Positions 8,524 through 16,693 of a stretch of DNA of 64,000 nucleotides are shown here, one piece after another. Under the pieces are notes generated by a model, which did no database searches, had not been told where the DNA came from, and was given only the letters and a program-made list of their open reading frames with translations. A program made the position numbers and the translations under genes. How positions within the stretch are numbered: position 1 is the stretch's first letter; each line of letters starts with the position of its first letter. The stretch is from Cytophagales bacterium (lineage in GTDB: Bacteria > Bacteroidota > Bacteroidia > Cytophagales > Spirosomataceae), in contig JAAFJE010000022.1 in the NCBI GenBank assembly GCA_013298025.1, positions 1-64,000 of the forward strand. Reading direction: 5' to 3'.

Positions 8524-9422
8524 ATGACTTAATTACAAATAAAGTTCTTTTAGGAGACGTTCGTGAAGTTGCCAAACTTTTACCCGACAATCATTTTCAA
8601 GCAATTATTACGAGTCCGCCGTACTACAATTTGAGGGATTATTCTGAAGGTAAATTAGAAAATGAAATCGGAAAAGAATTAAGTCATGTAGAATATGTAT
8701 CAAACTTAGTAGAAGTGTTTACCATTTTAAAATCAAAACTAAAAAATGATGGTCTTTTGTGGTTAAATCTCGGCGATACATACAAAAACAAAATGCTATT
8801 AGGAATGCCTTGGCGAGTTGCTTTAGCTCTACAAGACAGTGGATGGATATTGAGAAGTGATATAATTTGGCATAAACCCAATGCCATGCCTTCTTCTATT
8901 AAAGATAGGCCCACAACAGACCATGAATATATTTTTATGTTTTCAAAAAACAATGAATATTTCTACGATTCGGATGCTATCAGAGAACCGCATAAAACTT
9001 TTTCGGAAGACTCAAAAATGAAAGGAGGGAGAAATCATTTTGGTAAAGTCAATGGTACGCCTGAAAAAGGAAAAAATGGCGGTAATAGCAATTTACATGA
9101 TGGGCGTTGGAATCAAGCTTTCCACCCCAAAGGAAGAAATAAAAGAACTGTCTGGGAAATCCCATTAGGAAAATTTAAAGATGCGCATTTTGCAGTTTAT
9201 CCAGAAAAATTAGTCGAAATTTGCCTATTTGCCTCTACAAAAGAAAATGACTTTGTTTTAGACCCTTTCACTGGTGCAGGTACGACGGGAGTAGTGGCTT
9301 GCCGTAATAGTAGAAAATTTGTCGGTATCGAGTTAGTAGATAAATATCAGGGTATGTCACAAAAGCGTATTGATGAGGTTACGGTACAATCCTCAATTTT
9401 TGACATGATACACACAAAATAG
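8520..9422 (+). CDS. site-specific DNA methyltransferase (beta class, probably N4-cytosine)
   Basis: A 300-residue DNA methyltransferase. Motif IV, TSPPYYNLRDY, starts at residue 31, and the SAM-binding motif I, DPFTGAGTTG, lies near residue 250. This order (IV first, then a target-recognition part, then I) defines the beta class. The TSPPY form of motif IV is the one mostly found in N4-cytosine enzymes, although some N6-adenine enzymes of this class look alike. WHKPNAMPSSIKDRPTTDHE is also a conserved stretch of the family. It would protect host sites from the nuclease encoded upstream. AT-rich, like its partner, which suggests horizontal acquisition. Confidence 0.9.
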   Translation: MNDLITNKVLLGDVREVAKLLPDNHFQAIITSPPYYNLRDYSEGKLENEIGKELSHVEYVSNLVEVFTILKSKLKNDGLLWLNLGDTYKNKMLLGMPWRVALALQDSGWILRSDIIWHKPNAMPSSIKDRPTTDHEYIFMFSKNNEYFYDSDAIREPHKTFSEDSKMKGGRNHFGKVNGTPEKGKNGGNSNLHDGRWNQAFHPKGRNKRTVWEIPLGKFKDAHFAVYPEKLVEICLFASTKENDFVLDPFTGAGTTGVVACRNSRKFVGIELVDKYQGMSQKRIDEVTVQSSIFDMIHTK

Positions 9423-9477
9423 CTTCTTCGCTCAATAGTAGTGTATTGCCATGAGAACCAGCAATGCTATTACGCTT

Positions 9478-9504
9478 AGAACTTGTGACTAATCGGCAAG
9501 TTCT
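9478..9504 (+). terminator. stem-loop after the restriction-modification cassette
   Basis: AGAACTTG (9478-9485) pairs with CAAGTTCT (9497-9504) around an 11-base loop. No long T-run follows, so termination is only probable. Confidence 0.4.
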
Positions 9505-9602
9505 GTTGTGTACTATCCGCTATAGTGGTTAGATTTGTGAATTTTACAGTAAGCTAAAAATCTGTATTTTAAGCTCAAAACTTAGTACTTATATTATTTC
9601 GT

Positions 9603-10286
9603 ATGTCCTTAATTATCAGCATAGATACTTCCACCAAAGTTTGTTCGGTTGCCTTGCATCAGGAAGGTAAACTACTCGCATCGGGCGAGTTATTTGCAGA
9701 AAAATCGCATTCTGGGCGACTCACCATGCTTATCGCTCAAATGGTCGAAAATGCGGGCTTTACTTTGGGTGATTTAGAGGCCATTGCCGTCGCAAAAGGT
9801 CCCGGTTCTTACACGGGTTTGCGTATTGGCGTTTCAACGGCAAAAGGATTGGCGTTTGCTTTAGACAAACCACTGCTGTCGGTCAATACTTTAGAAGCAA
9901 TGGTGACGCAAATTGTTCCATTTTTTCCGAAAGACTACTGGTTTTGTCCTATGTTAGACGCTCGCAGAATGGAGGTATATTGTGGTATTTGGGATAGTTC
10001 CTTGACAATCGTGCAACAAACACAGGCAAAAATTATTGATGAAACATCGTTTGAGGAACTTTTAGACGAGCGTTGTGTTGTATTTTTTGGAGATGGTGCT
10101 GCCAAATGCAAGCAGAAAATTGCCCATCCCAATGCCTTGTTTTTGGCTACAGACATCCATCCTTCTGCCAAAACGATTGGGGTGTTGGCTTGGGAAGCGT
10201 ATCAGCAGCAAGCCTTTGAAAACGTGGTAAGTTTTGAACCTTTCTATCTAAAAGATTTTGTAGGAACAATGCCTAAAAGCAAATAA
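9603..10286 (+). CDS. tsaB: tRNA threonylcarbamoyladenosine biosynthesis protein TsaB
   Basis: A 227-residue ASKHA-fold protein (YeaZ). The start ISIDTSTKVCSVAL is the usual phosphate-1 loop, and AKGPGSYTGLRIGVSTAKGLA is the family signature. TsaB scaffolds TsaD in making the t6A modification at position 37 of tRNAs that read ANN codons. The length is normal. The DUF2480 gene starts at the base after its stop, so the two are almost certainly co-transcribed. Confidence 0.95.
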   Translation: MSLIISIDTSTKVCSVALHQEGKLLASGELFAEKSHSGRLTMLIAQMVENAGFTLGDLEAIAVAKGPGSYTGLRIGVSTAKGLAFALDKPLLSVNTLEAMVTQIVPFFPKDYWFCPMLDARRMEVYCGIWDSSLTIVQQTQAKIIDETSFEELLDERCVVFFGDGAAKCKQKIAHPNALFLATDIHPSAKTIGVLAWEAYQQQAFENVVSFEPFYLKDFVGTMPKSK

Positions 10287-10811
10287 ATGTGCATGGAAAC
10301 AACAGGAGAAATTATCAATAAAGTAGCCAATAGCGGTTTGATTAGCCTGAATTTAGAAGACTATTATCATACTGGCGAACGGGTCGTATATGATTTGAAA
10401 GATAACCTTTTTATGGGAATGATTTTGAGAGAAAAAGATTTTAGAGAATTTCTCAAAACCCATGATTGGTCGCTATACGCAGGAAAAAACGTAGCCATTA
10501 TTTGCTCCGAAGATGCTATTATTCCTACTTGGGCGTATATGCTATTGGCCTTGCAACTAGAGCCTTATGCCCATTGTATTGTATTTGGCGATTTGGCACA
10601 CTTAGAAGAAAAGCTCTATTTTGAAGCGATTCAAGGCATCAATCCTGAAGATTATAGAGATGCTAAAGTGGTGGTAAAAGGTTGTTCTAAAGTACCTGTG
10701 CCAATCTCGGCTTACGTAGAAATTACTCGTGTATTGAAGCCATCTGTTGCTTCGTTGATGTTTGGTGAGCCTTGTAGTACAGTGCCTTTATACAAGCGTA
10801 AACGCCAATAA
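10287..10811 (+). CDS. DUF2480 family protein
   Basis: A 174-residue protein of a family nearly confined to Bacteroidota and of unknown function. Recognisable features are GEIINKVANSGLISLNLEDYY at the start and the long KDNLFMGMILREKDFREFLK segment, followed by WSLYAGKNVAIICSEDAIIPTW. No membrane segment or signal peptide is seen. Translation may begin at the ATG directly after tsaB or at a second ATG two codons later (METTGE). A strong bidirectional terminator follows 3 bases after the stop. Confidence 0.85.
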   Translation: MCMETTGEIINKVANSGLISLNLEDYYHTGERVVYDLKDNLFMGMILREKDFREFLKTHDWSLYAGKNVAIICSEDAIIPTWAYMLLALQLEPYAHCIVFGDLAHLEEKLYFEAIQGINPEDYRDAKVVVKGCSKVPVPISAYVEITRVLKPSVASLMFGEPCSTVPLYKRKRQ

Positions 10812-10813
10812 AC

Positions 10814-10848
10814 AAAAAGTGGAGTTTTTCTTCAAAACTCCACTTTTT
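10814..10848. terminator. bidirectional terminator between DUF2480 and gldE
   Basis: A perfect 15-bp stem (AAAAAGTGGAGTTTT / AAAACTCCACTTTTT) around a TCTTC loop. It lies between two convergent genes and has A- and T-tracts on both sides, so it works in either direction. Confidence 0.9.
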
Positions 10849-10853
10849 ACTCA

Positions 10854-12224
10854 CTAGGTTAGTTCTCGGTTGGTTTCGTCATTTTCTCCATGTTTCAGGA
10901 TGACTTTCACTCGTTTGATGCGACGAGAATCTACGGCGACTACTTTAAACCTAAATTTTTCATAGTCCATATCTTCGCCTGCGTGTGGCAGTCGGGCAAA
11001 AAGCTCAATAATCAAACCTGCCAAAGATTCGCTTTCCCCTTTCACTTTGTCGAAATAATCATTTTCTATGCTCAGTGCTCGGCATACGTCGTTGAGCGTA
11101 ACCTTTCCTTCAAACTCAAAAGAGCCATCATCTAGGCGTTTGTAGCCCAATTCTTCTTCGTCGTACTCGTCTTTGATGTCGCCTACGATTTCTTCGATAA
11201 TATCCTCCATTGTAATGATTCCTTCGGTTTCGCCATATTCGTTTACGACAATAGCAATATGTACCCGTTTTTCTTGAAAATCGTACAATAAATCGTCTAT
11301 TTTTTTACTTTCAGGAATAAAAAACGCCGAATGAATCAGTTCTTGCCAATTAAAATGTTCGTCTTTTTCGATATGTGGCAACAAATCTTTGATATACAAA
11401 ACACCTTCAATTTTGTCGATGGTATCTTTGTAAACAGGCACACGAGAGTAGCCCGATTTATTGATTTTGTCCATCAATTCATGAAAATCTAAACTAATAT
11501 CAAAAGCTGTCACATCTCTTCTTGGTCGCATCACACTTTTGGCAGCGGTACTTCCAAAATTGACAATGCCTTTCAAAATATCTTTCTCCTGCGACGAAGT
11601 GCCTTGCCCAGTTGTGATTTCGAGGGCGTGGTTTAGCTCGTCGGCCGTAATGGTATAGCCTTTTCGTTCTACTCTTTTTTCTATAATATTACTTAAACCC
11701 AACAATAAGGACGACAACGGTTTGAAAACCACAAGAGCCACTTCGATAAACGGTGCGGTGATTTTGGCAAATTTCAGGCTGTTTTGTTGTGCCCACACTT
11801 TCGGAATAAGTTCGCCAAAAAACGTAATCATAAAGGTTACACCAACCAATAAAATGAGTGTAGCCATCAATCCATCTTTTTCTTTTTCGCCCAGCACTTG
11901 CTCGGTTATCACGGTAGAAAGCGTAACAAACGTAATATTGACTAGGTTGATAAAAATTAAGAGGGTGGCTAAAAGCAGTTGAGGTTTGTCGAGCAGTTTG
12001 GCTACGGTTCTTTCGCTAGAGCTATCACTTTCACGACAAGCGGCACGTTCTTCGGCAGAAATAGAAAAAAAGGCTACTTCTGAACCCGCCAATAATGCCG
12101 AAAGTAGCAATAATGCCAGTAAAATCAGCGCATCAATTCCGTAAACGCTGTAAGAAGAGGTGCTTTCAACTTGTGCCAAAAGCACCCTAATCGGGTGATA
12201 ATCGTCAGATAATCGTGTTTCCAA
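10854..12224 (-). CDS. gldE: gliding motility-associated protein GldE (CNNM/CorC-type)
   Basis: A 456-residue membrane protein with the CNNM / hemolysin C architecture. Four hydrophobic segments (about residues 28-50, 80-110, 120-145, 155-180) precede two CBS domains (SVMRPRRDVTAFD..., FFIPESKKIDDLLYDFQEKR...), and then a CorC_HlyC domain with FEFEGKVTLNDVC. The placement directly after ssb and mutY is the one characteristic of gldE, required for or aiding gliding and type IX secretion in Flavobacterium johnsoniae. The family also includes divalent cation transporters. The usual downstream partner gldD is absent here: a terminator and a convergent gene follow instead. Confidence 0.85.
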   Translation of the reverse strand: METRLSDDYHPIRVLLAQVESTSSYSVYGIDALILLALLLLSALLAGSEVAFFSISAEERAACRESDSSSERTVAKLLDKPQLLLATLLIFINLVNITFVTLSTVITEQVLGEKEKDGLMATLILLVGVTFMITFFGELIPKVWAQQNSLKFAKITAPFIEVALVVFKPLSSLLLGLSNIIEKRVERKGYTITADELNHALEITTGQGTSSQEKDILKGIVNFGSTAAKSVMRPRRDVTAFDISLDFHELMDKINKSGYSRVPVYKDTIDKIEGVLYIKDLLPHIEKDEHFNWQELIHSAFFIPESKKIDDLLYDFQEKRVHIAIVVNEYGETEGIITMEDIIEEIVGDIKDEYDEEELGYKRLDDGSFEFEGKVTLNDVCRALSIENDYFDKVKGESESLAGLIIELFARLPHAGEDMDYEKFRFKVVAVDSRRIKRVKVILKHGENDETNRELT

Positions 12225-12251
12225 GGGTTTGGTAGGTTAAGTTATACATAA

Positions 12252-12290
12252 GCTACTCGCAGAGAGGTAAGCTGTTTCGCTACGAGTAGC
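12252..12290 (-). terminator. stem-loop between ssb and gldE
   Basis: GCTACTCG (12252-12259) pairs with CGAGTAGC (12283-12290), with partial pairing inside. No T-run follows on the minus strand, so it may attenuate or process rather than end the ssb transcript. Confidence 0.4.
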
Positions 12291-12304
12291 CAACGAAAAA
12301 CCTG

Positions 12305-12766
12305 TTAAAAAGGTAAGTCATCATCTGCCCCAGCATTGAATGTTGGTTGTGGTGCTGGCGGATTTACGGGTGCTGGGCGTGGTGTTGCCACAGGCTGCGT
12401 ATTATTATCGGTGGAAGCAGTATTGTTACCACTATTGCCCGAACCCACCAAGGTCATGGCTGTTCCTCGAATTTTAATAACTTTACGAGAAATATTGTCT
12501 TTGTCAACATATTCCTCCGTTCTGATTTTTCCTTCAATATATACCGGATTACCTTTTTTGAGGTATTGCTCGGCAATGTTTGCCAAGTTGTCCCACAGCT
12601 CAATTCTGTGCCATTCGGTTTGGTCAACTCTTTGCCCTTCTTTATTGGTGTAGGATTCGGAGGTAGCGATATTGAAATTCGCTACTTTTGTGCCACTAGG
12701 GAGTACTCTGACTTCTGGGTCTGAACCAAGATTTCCTAGCAAAATAACTTTATTTACGCCTGCCAT
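12305..12766 (-). CDS. ssb: single-stranded DNA-binding protein
   Basis: A 153-residue SSB. It begins MAGVNKVILLGNLGSDPEVR, the OB-fold start, includes YTNKEGQRVDQTEWHRIELW and GKIRTEEY, and ends in the acidic tail DDDLPF that binds partner proteins in replication and repair. The low-complexity linker rich in N, T and P is normal. It lies between mutY (upstream) and gldE (downstream) on the same strand, the order conserved in Bacteroidota. Confidence 0.97.
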   Translation of the reverse strand: MAGVNKVILLGNLGSDPEVRVLPSGTKVANFNIATSESYTNKEGQRVDQTEWHRIELWDNLANIAEQYLKKGNPVYIEGKIRTEEYVDKDNISRKVIKIRGTAMTLVGSGNSGNNTASTDNNTQPVATPRPAPVNPPAPQPTFNAGADDDLPF

Positions 12767-13042
12767 TTGTGTAAGAATTTTGATGAATATTGAATTTGAG
12801 TTTAAAACTTATCACTTCTTTAGACGAAATGACAAGAAAAAAGTCACACAAATATGAGTGAATTTAGCAACAAAACCCCAATATAGCAAGTCAATTTATC
12901 AATATATTCCGATAGTATAAAAAAATAATTTTCGGTAATTTATTGATAAATAATCAGTTAACGTGTTCTCTGTTGGTTTTTGTAGTTTTGGGTAAAAGGC
13001 TGCATTTTTTTTACTGCAAATGTGCTTTCTGCTTTTAATGGC

Positions 13043-14119
13043 TTATTGTAGTTGTTTGTATAAATATTGTGTCAGGTAATTATGAATCAAAATGGGCTTA
13101 GGCAAATTATCCATTGCTTCGGGCGTATAAAAATGTAGGTGTTCGTGCCAATCGCTCGAAGGTGTGCTGTGGAGCTTGATATGCCAAAAAGTCGTTTGAA
13201 TTTTCTGATGCGTAAGAATGTGCGTAAATACGTCTGACACCCCTACAATAGATGCTTCTGGCAAGATTTTTTGTAGCAAGGCATCTTGTGCTACGAGGTC
13301 GTCGAGTTGTAATGGCTCGGTCGATTCTACCAAGTGAAAATCATACATTTCTGCCCAAATATCTTTCAACAACCGTTTTTTCATGGCTATTTCATCTTGG
13401 TATTGCACCACAATGTAATGAAAGAAACGCTCTTTTACCTTTACTTTTTTGGTTTTAACGGGCAAAATGCCTTGGCGTTGGGTTGCGTTGGCGGTACATT
13501 CTTGGGCAAAAACACAAAACATACAAGTAGGAGGCACGCCGGGCGTACACTGTATCGCACCAAATTCCATAATCGCTTGGTTGTACAAATTGACGTGCTG
13601 TGACGGTAGCAAAGCCGTAGCCCAAGTCATAAATATTTTTTTGGCTTCGTGACTAGCAATGTCGGTTTCGATGCCAAACACCCTTGCCAACACCCGATAC
13701 ACATTGCCATCAAGCACGGCCACTCGTTCGTTGAAGGCAAACGAAACAATGGCGGCGGCGGTATAAGAGCCAACGCCTTTGAGTTTGAGAAGCTCTTCGT
13801 AGGTTTGTGGAAAAACACCCCCATAAGCCTCTACCACTTGTTTGGCGGTAGCGTGCAAATTTCTAGCCCTTGAATAATAGCCTAAGCCTTGCCAAAGGCG
13901 TAGCACTTCGCTTTCGTTGGCGGCCGCCAAATCGAATACCGTGGGAAATGCCTCAATAAACTTATAGTAATAGGGCATTCCTTGTGCAACCCTTGTTTGC
14001 TGCAAAATGACTTCCGAGAGCCATATATAATAAGGATTGGTGGTGTGTCGCCAAGGCAAATCTCTTTGGGCGGTACGGTACCAAGTGAGGAGTTTTTCGG
14101 CAAAAAATGAATGTTCCAA
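13043..14119 (-). CDS. mutY: A/G-specific adenine DNA glycosylase MutY
   Basis: A 358-residue base-excision repair enzyme that removes adenine opposite 8-oxoguanine. Visible: LSEVILQQTRV with the catalytic glutamate, the helix-hairpin-helix LKGVGSYTAAAI, catalytic aspartate in VAVLDGNVYRV, then four cysteines for an iron-sulfur cluster, and a C-terminal NUDIX-like (MutT-type) domain with AEMYDFHLVE. The cluster spacing is C-x7-C-x2-C-x5-C, one residue more in the first gap than the usual C-x6-C. Length is typical. It is the first gene of the mutY-ssb-gldE group. Confidence 0.95.
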   Translation of the reverse strand: MEHSFFAEKLLTWYRTAQRDLPWRHTTNPYYIWLSEVILQQTRVAQGMPYYYKFIEAFPTVFDLAAANESEVLRLWQGLGYYSRARNLHATAKQVVEAYGGVFPQTYEELLKLKGVGSYTAAAIVSFAFNERVAVLDGNVYRVLARVFGIETDIASHEAKKIFMTWATALLPSQHVNLYNQAIMEFGAIQCTPGVPPTCMFCVFAQECTANATQRQGILPVKTKKVKVKERFFHYIVVQYQDEIAMKKRLLKDIWAEMYDFHLVESTEPLQLDDLVAQDALLQKILPEASIVGVSDVFTHILTHQKIQTTFWHIKLHSTPSSDWHEHLHFYTPEAMDNLPKPILIHNYLTQYLYKQLQ

Positions 14120-14594
14120 AGATGCTGTATAAATGGTTGTTGGAATAAAAAAAAAAGGTCATTTTTTTCGTTTTATACGGCGGTTTATCATTCGATTGCC
14201 ATGCACGAAAAAAACGCTAGTTTTCACTATAACACTTCTGTTCTAAAAAGGTTCTACCGAAAAAAACAGACACAAAAATCTAATTTTTTTCCATAAATCT
14301 GTTATTTCTGTAATTGTTTCCGTCTAAATGTAAAAGGCAAACAATTAAATATTAGGCATTTACAAAAAAAAAGTTCTTACAATTATTTGTTGATTCTTTC
14401 ATAATTCAAAGCAAAGTCGTACCTTTGTGACCCTTAATAATCAGGGGCTTATAATTTGACGCTGTGACAGTTAGCAAAATTCGCTGAAACCAAGCCTTCA
14501 TTGGTATTAATTCGGTAGAATTTTTAAGAAACTTGTTGCTATCAATAATCATATTGTTTATCATATTTTTATTAACTCCTAAATTTTTAAAAAA
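14120..14594. other. intergenic region between divergent mutY and HU genes
   Basis: No gene seen in 475 AT-rich bases. It holds the -7 element of the HU gene (14420-14427) and a 160-base HU leader with a small stem ACCAA/TTGGT near 14492-14508. The mutY promoter must also lie here but I could not identify it. Confidence 0.6.
14420..14427 (+). promoter_or_regulatory. -7 promoter element of the HU gene
   Basis: TACCTTTG is an exact match to the Bacteroidota -7 consensus TAnnTTTG. The -33 position (about 14398) reads TTTC rather than TTG, so it is a weaker match. Transcription would start near 14434, giving a leader of about 160 bases. Confidence 0.55.
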
Positions 14595-14879
14595 GTGACA
14601 AAAGCAGACGTAATCGCAGAAATCGCAGACAAGACGGGCATCGACAAAGCAGATGTATCAAGTACTTTAGAGTCATTCTTCTCAGTTATTAAAGACAATT
14701 TGGCTGGTGGAGAACCAATCTATGTACGTGGATTTGGTAGCTTTGTGAACAAGAAAAGAGCGAAGAAGGTTGCTCGTAATATCTCGAAAAACACTTCAAT
14801 TGTGATTGACGAGCATTATATTCCTAGCTTTAAACCTGCTAAAATCTTCATCGAGCAAGTTAAATCGAACGCTAAGTAA
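14595..14879 (+). CDS. HU family DNA-binding protein
   Basis: A 94-residue nucleoid protein. TKADVIAEIADKTGIDKADV is the helical dimerisation part, and GEPIYVRGFGSFVNKKRAKK leads into the DNA-bending arm (ARNISKNTSIVIDEHYIPSFKPAK). Translation starts at a GTG (14595), since no ATG is available in frame near the domain start and an in-frame extension is blocked. It heads a conserved Bacteroidota cluster: HU, TPR protein, tiny basic protein, RNase G/E. Confidence 0.93.
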   Translation: MTKADVIAEIADKTGIDKADVSSTLESFFSVIKDNLAGGEPIYVRGFGSFVNKKRAKKVARNISKNTSIVIDEHYIPSFKPAKIFIEQVKSNAK

Positions 14880-14895
14880 TAATTGTATTGTAAAA

Positions 14896-14927
14896 TATCG
14901 GTTGTGGGGTCTGCCCTGCAACCGATA
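14896..14927 (+). promoter_or_regulatory. stem-loop between HU and TPR genes
   Basis: TATCGGTTG (14896-14904) pairs with CAACCGATA (14919-14927), with an inner GGG/CCC pair around TCTG. It ends two bases before the ATG at 14930 and lacks a T-run, so it could stabilise the HU message or mask the TPR start rather than terminate. Confidence 0.45.
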
Positions 14928-14929
14928 GA

Positions 14930-15790
14930 ATGAAGGTCATGCAAAAATCATTTATCATTGTTATTGCTGTTTCGCTCGGTACTATTGGGGCTTTGTATAG
15001 CTTACCCAAAGTGGTGGTGAGCGACGAGAAAAAAACCTTGGAACAAACGAATGCGCCTACAGCCAATCGTGACCAAGCTACTGCGGCAGCTACGCCTACC
15101 CCTGATGCTACCGATAATCATGGTAGCAAATTTACGGCTGAACAGCAGCAAAACCTTGATAAAATTAGGGCTACCTATGCAGGAAAAACCGATATGCCTA
15201 GCCAATTGGCCTTGGCAAACAGCCTCGTAGAAACCTTCGTTCAATATACACGTTATGATAGTGCCGCTTATTATGCAGAGAAGATAGCTCAACTCAACAC
15301 GACTGAAACTACCTTATTGAAAGCCGCAGATTTGTATTACGAAGCATTTACTTATGCCCTAGACAATACCAAAACTGCTACGATGGGAGAAAAAGCCAGG
15401 GCTTTGTACCAACAAGTGCTAGACAAAAATCCCAACAACTTGATGGCTAAAACCAATATGGCAATGACCTTCGTTTCGTCGCCAAATCCGATGCAAGGAA
15501 TTTTGATGCTCAGAGAAGTAATTGCCAAAGAACCAGAGTTTGAGCCAGCGTTGTTTAACTTAGGTATTCTTTCTATCAGGTCGAATCAATTTGGAAAAGC
15601 CGTAGAGCGTTTCAAACAAATCCTGAAAATCAATCCTGCTAATAGTAAAGCAGCCTTGAATTTGGGCTATTGTTTGGCAGAGCTAGACCGCAAAGATGAA
15701 GCAAAGCAAATTCTTGAAAAAGTACTGGCTAATGCCAAAGACCCTCAAGAAAAAGCAGCCGCCAACGAAATTTTATCAAAATTAAAATAA
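14930..15790 (+). CDS. tetratricopeptide repeat protein, membrane-anchored
   Basis: A 286-residue protein with an N-terminal signal anchor (about residues 5-25, SFIIVIAVSLGTIGALYSLP), a linker rich in T, A and P, then at least three TPR units (for example EPALFNLGILSIRSNQFGKAVERFKQILKINP and SKAALNLGYCLAELDRKDEAKQILEKVL). It should sit in the periplasm tethered to the inner membrane and serve in protein assembly; no partner is known. The position between HU and the RNase G/E gene is conserved in the phylum. ATGs at 14930 and 14939 are both possible. Confidence 0.85.
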   Translation: MKVMQKSFIIVIAVSLGTIGALYSLPKVVVSDEKKTLEQTNAPTANRDQATAAATPTPDATDNHGSKFTAEQQQNLDKIRATYAGKTDMPSQLALANSLVETFVQYTRYDSAAYYAEKIAQLNTTETTLLKAADLYYEAFTYALDNTKTATMGEKARALYQQVLDKNPNNLMAKTNMAMTFVSSPNPMQGILMLREVIAKEPEFEPALFNLGILSIRSNQFGKAVERFKQILKINPANSKAALNLGYCLAELDRKDEAKQILEKVLANAKDPQEKAAANEILSKLK

Positions 15791-15896
15791 AGTTTCTGGG
15801 TAAGTTACCAGTTTCTGGCTATCTTGTAGCCGAAACAACGACTTACGGAGAAACGCAAATCAAACAATTTTATAACATTTAAAACCTTTTAAAGTC

Positions 15897-15986
15897 ATGC
15901 CTTGCGGAAAGAAAAGAAAAAGACACAAAATTGCCACTCACAAGAGAAAGAAGCGTCTTAGAAAAAATAGACATAAGAAGAAGTAG
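15897..15986 (+). CDS. 29-residue basic protein, AURKAIP1/COX24-like (bS22/mS38 type)
   Basis: A complete 30-codon gene: MPCGKKRKRHKIATHKRKKR followed by LRKNRHKKK and TAG. More than half of the residues are lysine, arginine or histidine. Such proteins are annotated as AURKAIP1/COX24-domain proteins, related to mitochondrial mS38 and to the tiny mycobacterial ribosomal protein bS22, so a ribosomal location is likely. It follows the TPR gene by about 100 bases and is followed by two stem-loops. Its codons are clean and its placement upstream of the RNase G/E gene is repeated in other Bacteroidota, which supports it as a real gene. Ribosome binding is inference. Confidence 0.8.
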   Translation: MPCGKKRKRHKIATHKRKKRLRKNRHKKK

Positions 15987-15995
15987 TAAGTAGCT

Positions 15996-16025
15996 AAGGA
16001 TTAGGTGTTTTTTACCCTAATCCTT
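15996..16025 (+). terminator. stem-loop after the tiny basic protein gene
   Basis: AAGGATTAGG (15996-16005) and CCTAATCCTT (16016-16025) form a perfect 10-bp stem with a T-rich loop. Confidence 0.55.
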
Positions 16026-16040
16026 GGTTGCTAATTACTG

Positions 16041-16081
16041 AAAAACAGGCTATTTTCTTTGGAAGAAAATTGCCTGTTTTT
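16041..16081 (+). terminator. strong terminator ending the HU cluster
   Basis: AAAAACAGGC (16041-16050) through ATTTTCTT pairs with AAGAAAAT through GCCTGTTTTT (16072-16081), around a TGG loop with one T-T mismatch. It ends in a T-run and separates the HU cluster from the RNase G/E leader. Confidence 0.8.
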
Positions 16082-16693
16082 GTCGTTTTTGTGAGATTGT
16101 CTGGTTTATTATGCTTAATTGCTCTATATTTTCACAGTCCTTGGGTTTTCGATTATCGCTATCCCCTTGAATTATAACACCTTGTGTTGAAAACATCGCT
16201 GTTTTTACGCACTATATAAGTACTAGCACGAACCTCCATTACCGAAATTATTCCAATAGAGATACTTCGTAGAGGTGCTTAATTTTATCATGATAAGAGC
16301 AATTATAGGTCTCGACCGTTGTGGTTTTGCTGTATAAATACCTAGATTTATGCACGCCCCAACATTATGTCACCAATATTAAAGTCAAAAAGCAACACCT
16401 CGGATAGACTTTAGTAAACTTAATGAAGAATGATTGCTACCCGCGCGTAGGTAATTTTCAGCAAAGATTGTCAAGTGTAATCATCCTTTACTTTGGTTTA
16501 CTATTCTTTACTTATCGCCTCTTGGGCGATTCCCTCGTAAAAATTTGCGTCAGAACAATACCGATGACCACTATTTTTCACGAGGCACGAGCCTTTCTAT
16601 CGGTGGTTTTGTCTTACTTGATTTTTTACCATTCCTCACAGCGACCATATATACATTCTTATTTCTATTCAATTCTAAATCCTTCATTCACCT
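16082..16693 (+). other. 612-base non-coding stretch, probable long leader of RNase G/E gene
   Basis: No convincing gene: an open frame at 16423-16734 has no recognisable protein character and runs into the ribonuclease gene out of frame. Structured elements include the palindrome TTATCATGATAA (16285-16296) and the stem ATCGCC-TCTTG-GGCGAT (16514-16530). In enterobacteria the RNase E gene has a 361-base leader through which the enzyme limits its own message; the same could hold here. Confidence 0.4.
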
